Shown: positions 60,659 to 64,000 of the stretch, piece by piece
Layout of the letters: every line of letters starts with the position of its first letter
Numbering within the stretch: the stretch's first letter is position 1
NCBI GenBank assembly: GCA_963611355.1
Contig: CAVDRM010000006.1
Coordinates: 18,654-82,653 of the forward strand
DNA from: CAVDRM01 sp963611355
GTDB lineage: Bacteria > Bacillota > Clostridia > Christensenellales > Aristaeellaceae
Length of the DNA stretch: 64,000 bases
Direction: 5' to 3'
The notes under the pieces: generated by a model
The model's database searches: none
What the model was told of the DNA's origin: nothing
Seen by the model: only the letters and a program-made list of their open reading frames with translations
Program-made: the position numbers and the translations under genes

Positions 60659-60881
60659 TTACAATAAGAGGGCAAAGGACGACGTGAGGCGCTTAGGATT
60701 ACGCATCCATATAAGAAAACCGTCGGTCATTCTCTTATTGTAAGCATTCGTTTGAGCAGGTGGCAACTCGCAAGAGCATTCGTATAACGAACCAAATTGA
60801 ATGTCAATAAGCAGAGATGGGAACCTTGCAAAAAGGAAGAAGGAGTGTATAAAGATGATCAGCGTAGGAATCGATGTAGCA
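60659..60881 (+). mobile_element. 5' stub of an IS110-family element
   Basis: AAGGAGTGTATAAAG then ATG at 60855 code MISVGIDVA, the characteristic start of IS110 transposases, whose aspartate is the first RuvC-type residue. The match breaks at about 60881. Upstream, 12-bp inverted repeats TTACAATAAGAG (60659-60670) and CTCTTATTGTAA (60732-60743) enclose a foldable stretch. In IS110 elements this left-end region can encode the bridge RNA. All of the remaining transposase is gone. Confidence 0.55.
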
Positions 60882-61100
60882 GTCCCATGCAAGCTCCAGA
60901 AAGCTGTCGCTTTGCAGCAGCTTGCAGTACTGCTCGCTGCTCAATACGCGCTGAATGTTTCTCGGCAATTCCAGATATGCCGAACGATTTGCTACAAGCT
61001 CTTTTGGCAGCGCATAGGACATCCGCAGCCAGGAAGCTATTGGAATCCTTCCTATATCTTCACCTTCTGTCTTCTTTCCGCAGATAATCTACGGGAACTT
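60882..61100 (-). pseudogene. Unrecognised protein fragment
   Basis: The minus strand reads GRIPIASWLRMSYALPKELV then ANRSAYLELPRNIQRVLSSE and LLQSDSFLELAW, good protein-like sequence cut off by the IS110 stub at 60881. An ATG at 61022 lies inside it. I do not recognise the family, and no complete gene remains. Confidence 0.35.
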
Positions 61101-61121
61101 ATCCTAATAAATAAGACTTAA

Positions 61122-61316
61122 GGAACCACCGCATAATTCAGCAATCCCCACAAAAAGAAAGCGCCTGACCCCATCAAAGGTCAGACGCTCCCTCAAAGTG
61201 CTTTCGCGGCAACACTGAATTAAGCCGTCAGGCCGGGCCTGTCAGCCAAAATCAGGTTTGCAAGCGCAAACACCATATTCAATTTTGCGATTTGCTTTGA
61301 CATGCCTCGGTATCGT
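61122..61316 (-). mobile_element. 3' end of an IS5-like insertion sequence
   Basis: The terminal repeat GGAACCACCGCATAATTCAG (61122-61141) is preceded by TTAA (61118-61121). A terminator hairpin (GCGCCTGACC and GGTCAGACGC, 61161-61187) lies inside. The minus strand codes a transposase C terminus, TRYRGMSKQIAKLNMVFALA and LILADRPGLTA, stopping at 61220-61222. The TRYRG...FAL.NL pattern resembles IS5-type DDE transposases. The 5' part is missing, replaced by the tetR gene. Confidence 0.55.
61220..61316 (-). pseudogene. Transposase C-terminal fragment (IS5-like)
   Basis: About 31 codons of an insertion-sequence transposase, as described for the surrounding element. The frame begins within the end of the neighbouring tetR gene, where the element was cut. 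Confidence 0.5.
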
Positions 61317-61317
61317 G

Positions 61318-61893
61318 TTAAAACAATTCTTTTGCTTCCAGCTGCAGCAGCTTGCTGACCTCCATTGCGATGTCGTTGAGCGGACAGTCCAAGTCACCGC
61401 GGAACCACTGCTTATAGAGATTCACGATTCCTCCGGCAAAATAGCACACCCGCAGGCTGACCATTTTGGAGTGGCGCATATCATCAGGAATGTCACTGTC
61501 GTTTATCATGTGGTCAGTGAATACCTTTTTCAGCTTTTCCATGAACATCTCGGAGCCGTTGGCACGAACAAGTGTGCGGTAAAAATCTGCATCTTCCTCC
61601 AAATAGCGGCTGAGCTTCAGCAGCAGCGGAGCCGGATTGCGGAAAAAGTTGGTGTAGCGAAATTCCTCCAGTACCTCCAGCATCTTTGCGATAATCTCGT
61701 TTTCGATTTCTTCTGTTACGCCGCGCACATCGGGATAGTGTGCATAAAAAGTCGCCCGGTTTAGATCGGCGCGCTTGATGATGTCCGTCACGGTGATCTT
61801 GGACAGGTCTTTTTCTTTCAAGAGCTGGGTATAGGCTTCCCGGATCATACGCCGGGAGCGGATCGCGCTGCGGTATTCTGCTTTCTGTCCCAT
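61318..61893 (-). CDS. TetR-family regulator of the oleate hydratase genes
   Basis: The start at 61893 (MGQKAEYRSAIRSRRMI) follows GAGGGAGACTATT; 191 residues. The helix-turn-helix reads KITVTDIIKRADLNRATFYAHYPDVRGV (about 32-59), with the TFYxHY motif. The C-terminal domain is of the DhaS/YcdC-like kind. It diverges from the hydratase genes across 160 bases containing an inverted repeat, so it most likely represses them, perhaps in response to fatty acids. Confidence 0.85.
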   Translation of the reverse strand: MGQKAEYRSAIRSRRMIREAYTQLLKEKDLSKITVTDIIKRADLNRATFYAHYPDVRGVTEEIENEIIAKMLEVLEEFRYTNFFRNPAPLLLKLSRYLEEDADFYRTLVRANGSEMFMEKLKKVFTDHMINDSDIPDDMRHSKMVSLRVCYFAGGIVNLYKQWFRGDLDCPLNDIAMEVSKLLQLEAKELF

Positions 61894-61983
61894 AATAGTC
61901 TCCCTCAAAAACCGTCAATTTTGATATAGGTGTCGGTTTTTATATATTTCCACAAAAATTGCTGGTTGATGAATTTCAGCACT

Positions 61984-62006
61984 GCTATCATACTATACTT
62001 GATAGC
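61984..62006. promoter_or_regulatory. Candidate operator between tetR and oleate hydratase
   Basis: GCTATCA and TGATAGC are perfect arms spaced by nine bases, including a TACTATACT core. It is about 50 bases before the hydratase start and suits a TetR dimer. A further half-site, GCTATCTGAT, follows at 62019. Confidence 0.6.
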
Positions 62007-62055
62007 AACAAGCAACCGCTATCTGATTTTCAACACGATTTAGGAGGCAGCGCTT

Positions 62056-63771
62056 ATGAAGTTTTACGACATGAACACGCCCAAGAAGCCGGAAAACGTG
62101 GAAAGCAAACGCGCTCATATTGTCGGCAGCGGTATTGCAGGACTTGCCGCGGCGGTGTATCTCGTGCAGGATGCCGGGATGCCCGGTAAGAACATTACGA
62201 TCTATGAATCCCGCCCCAATCTCGGCGGTTGTTTGGAAGCCTTCGGCAATGCGGAAGAAGGCTATCTGAGCACCGGTGCCCGTGAGCCGGAGCCTTATTT
62301 CCAGTGCATGTGGGAGCTGTGCGGACGTATCCCCTCGCTGGAGGAACCCGGCAAAACCGTCCTGGATGAAACCGTGGAGTTCAACAAGAAGTATCCCATC
62401 TACTGCAACACCCGCTTCCTCGAAAAGCAGGGCAAGGTCGATGAGACTCAGCACCAGATGGAGCTTGATCCTGCGAACAGCATGAAGCTGATGCAGCTTT
62501 TGATGACGCCGGATAAGGATTTGGAGAATGTCTCTCTTGCCGACTGGTTTGACGCCGATTATTTTGAAAGCAATATGTGGAAGGATTTCTCCACGAAGCT
62601 GGCGTTCCAGAAGTGGGACAGTGCAATGGAAATGAAGCAGTACATCCACCGTTTCCTGCATTTGGGCGAGGGCTCTGAGCTGCACAAGGGGATTCTCCAT
62701 TTCAAGTACAATGAGTATGATTCGCTGGCAAAGCCTATCATTGTGTTCCTTGAAAAGCAGGGCGTTTCTTTCAGGGCCAGCACAGAGGTCACGGATATTT
62801 TCCTCAAAGACGAGGACGGTAAAACCAGCGTGACCGCTCTGACGATCAAGCAGGGAGGCTGCGAGGAAACGATCACGCTGGGTGCGGATGATTATGTGCT
62901 CCTGACCTCCGGCTCCATAATCCAGAATACCACCTACGGCGATAATTACACGGTGGCAGAGGTCAACAACGACAAGGAGCATCGCGGCTGCTTTACCCTT
63001 TGGGAGAAGCTGGCGGCGCATGATACCAAGTTCGGCCATCCCGAAAAGTTCATTTCCGCAGTGGATCAGACCCAGTGGATTTCGTTCAGCCTGACGATCC
63101 GTGATTACCCGGAGCTGCTTGCAAAGATTGAAAAATTGACCAGTGACTATGACGGCTGCGCGGGTCTGATGACCTTTAAGGATTCCTCCTGGTGCCTGTC
63201 CACCTATGTGCAGCATCAGCCGTTCTACCCGGAACAGCCGGAGAACGTGCAGTTCATCTGGAACTACGGCCTGCATCCGTGGAACACCGGCGATTATATC
63301 AAGAAGCCCATGAACGAGTGCACCGGCGAGGAAATCCTTTCCGAGATGCTGTATCACCTGGGCCTTGCGGACAAGATCGCTGAGATTCTGCCCCACTGCA
63401 CCGTCCGCACCGCTATGATGCCCTATATCACCAGCCAGTTCATGCCCCGGCAGGCAGGCGACCGTCCCAATGTCATCCCCGATGGCTGCACGAACCTCGC
63501 TCTGATGGGCCAGTATTTGGAGACCGGCGACGTGGTGTTCACCGTGGAAACCTCCATCCGTTCTGCTATGATGGCGGTGTACGGCCTGTTTGACCTTGGT
63601 CGTCCCGTGATCCCGGTTGCCCCCACCAAGTTTGATATTCGCGTCATTTCTTCCATGATCCGCTATGCCACCGGCAACGGCGAGACGCTGCCTGAGGACC
63701 TGCCCCCGCTGACCGGTTCTCAGCTCAAAGAGATGCTGTGCACCATTCCGGCCTTTGCCGAAGATATTTAA
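62056..63771 (+). CDS. ohyA: Oleate hydratase (MCRA family)
   Basis: 571 residues, following TAGGAGGCAGCGCTT. The FAD-binding Rossmann motif is VGSGIAGLAAAVYLVQDAGM (about 25-44). The family stretch continues with PNLGGCLEAFGNAEEGYLSTGAR and later FVETS-like VVFTVETSIRSAMMAVYGL. It adds water to cis-9 or cis-12 unsaturated fatty acids, detoxifying host lipids. Codon choice leans to C/G-ending codons more than in the middle of the window. A second copy follows 42 bases later. Confidence 0.93.
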   Translation: MKFYDMNTPKKPENVESKRAHIVGSGIAGLAAAVYLVQDAGMPGKNITIYESRPNLGGCLEAFGNAEEGYLSTGAREPEPYFQCMWELCGRIPSLEEPGKTVLDETVEFNKKYPIYCNTRFLEKQGKVDETQHQMELDPANSMKLMQLLMTPDKDLENVSLADWFDADYFESNMWKDFSTKLAFQKWDSAMEMKQYIHRFLHLGEGSELHKGILHFKYNEYDSLAKPIIVFLEKQGVSFRASTEVTDIFLKDEDGKTSVTALTIKQGGCEETITLGADDYVLLTSGSIIQNTTYGDNYTVAEVNNDKEHRGCFTLWEKLAAHDTKFGHPEKFISAVDQTQWISFSLTIRDYPELLAKIEKLTSDYDGCAGLMTFKDSSWCLSTYVQHQPFYPEQPENVQFIWNYGLHPWNTGDYIKKPMNECTGEEILSEMLYHLGLADKIAEILPHCTVRTAMMPYITSQFMPRQAGDRPNVIPDGCTNLALMGQYLETGDVVFTVETSIRSAMMAVYGLFDLGRPVIPVAPTKFDIRVISSMIRYATGNGETLPEDLPPLTGSQLKEMLCTIPAFAEDI

Positions 63772-63813
63772 GCAAAACCACTTTGATTGACTTTACAGAA
63801 AGGATGTTCCGTT

Positions 63814-64000
63814 ATGAGAAACTATGATCGTGTCCACCCTCGCAAGCCGGAGGGCATTGACGAAAGAAAGGCTTACATTGTCGGCGGCGGTATCGCCGGC
63901 CTGTCCGCGGCGGCGTTCCTTGTCCGTGACGCGCAGATGCCCGGCAAGAACATCACCATTTATGACCAGCTCCCCGTGTTCGGCGGTTCTATGGATTGTG
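63814..64000 (+). CDS. Second oleate hydratase, 5' part
   Basis: The start ATG at 63814 follows AAAGGATG. The 62 visible residues, NYDRVHPRKPEGIDERKAYI and VGGGIAGLSAAAFLVRDAQM, parallel the first hydratase closely but not identically. The gene runs off the window. Tandem copies may differ in double-bond preference. Confidence 0.88.
   Translation, partial: MRNYDRVHPRKPEGIDERKAYIVGGGIAGLSAAAFLVRDAQMPGKNITIYDQLPVFGGSMDC

Overview
The window reads as chromosome of a low-oxygen Clostridia-type Firmicute, probably a gut organism (moderately GC-rich; no single gene fixes the genus). The case rests on RicT/YaaT, DarA (c-di-AMP receptor), SigH next to RlmB, ThyX and Mini-RNase III, DUF1292, DUF4317, a T-box leader, and ferredoxin and molybdo-flavin enzymes. 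I saw no tRNA, rRNA or CRISPR array.

Layout. 1-1770: AT-rich debris, with a GNAT fragment, the frameshifted tail of a large serine recombinase, and an XRE-DUF5680 regulator split by a 159-bp MITE. 1777-17990: the most unusual region. It holds a three-subunit molybdenum hydroxylase/4-hydroxybenzoyl-CoA-reductase-like enzyme whose FAD subunit carries a whole GltD-type flavoprotein inserted in it. Around it lie a CoA-transferase, an AMP-forming ligase, a hotdog thioesterase, an XdhC-like protein, a NifU-like protein, a two-cluster ferredoxin, an SLC13 carboxylate transporter, two TetR-type proteins and a Crp-type regulator. A shared palindrome, GGTCA-NN-TGACC, sits just downstream of the -10 box of three promoters here. 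Together these suggest one regulon for uptake, CoA activation and reductive or oxidative ring chemistry of an unidentified acid.

18189-29774: an rRNA methyltransferase, the deoB-punA nucleoside operon ending in an IS3 scar, a MarR-MATE pair, a secreted SH3/peptidoglycan-binding protein, an ATC-hydrolase-like protein, and the araC-mrnC-thyX-rlmB-sigH cluster. 29922-37286: an RluA synthase, an envelope trio (CapA-like, NAGPA-like, Lgt-like) and darA-holB-ricT. 37438-42000: a polyamine ABC transporter (potABCD) with a cupin-XRE regulator and a doubled operator. 42164-49504: DUF4317, a ComEA-like protein, cysE-cysS behind a Cys T-box, ppk1 and an anchored metallophosphoesterase. 49672-60205: radA, a seven-repeat peptidoglycan-binding protein, and the proteostasis block tig-clpP-clpX-lon-engB followed by rpmB.

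60300-64000: a second accessory zone with another serine-recombinase tail, a 5' stub of an IS110 element and the 3' end of an IS5-like element whose terminal repeat resembles that of the MITE at 1.4 kb. A TetR gene then diverges from two tandem oleate hydratase genes, the second cut by the window end. Housekeeping genes thus fill the middle, with mobile-element wreckage at both ends.
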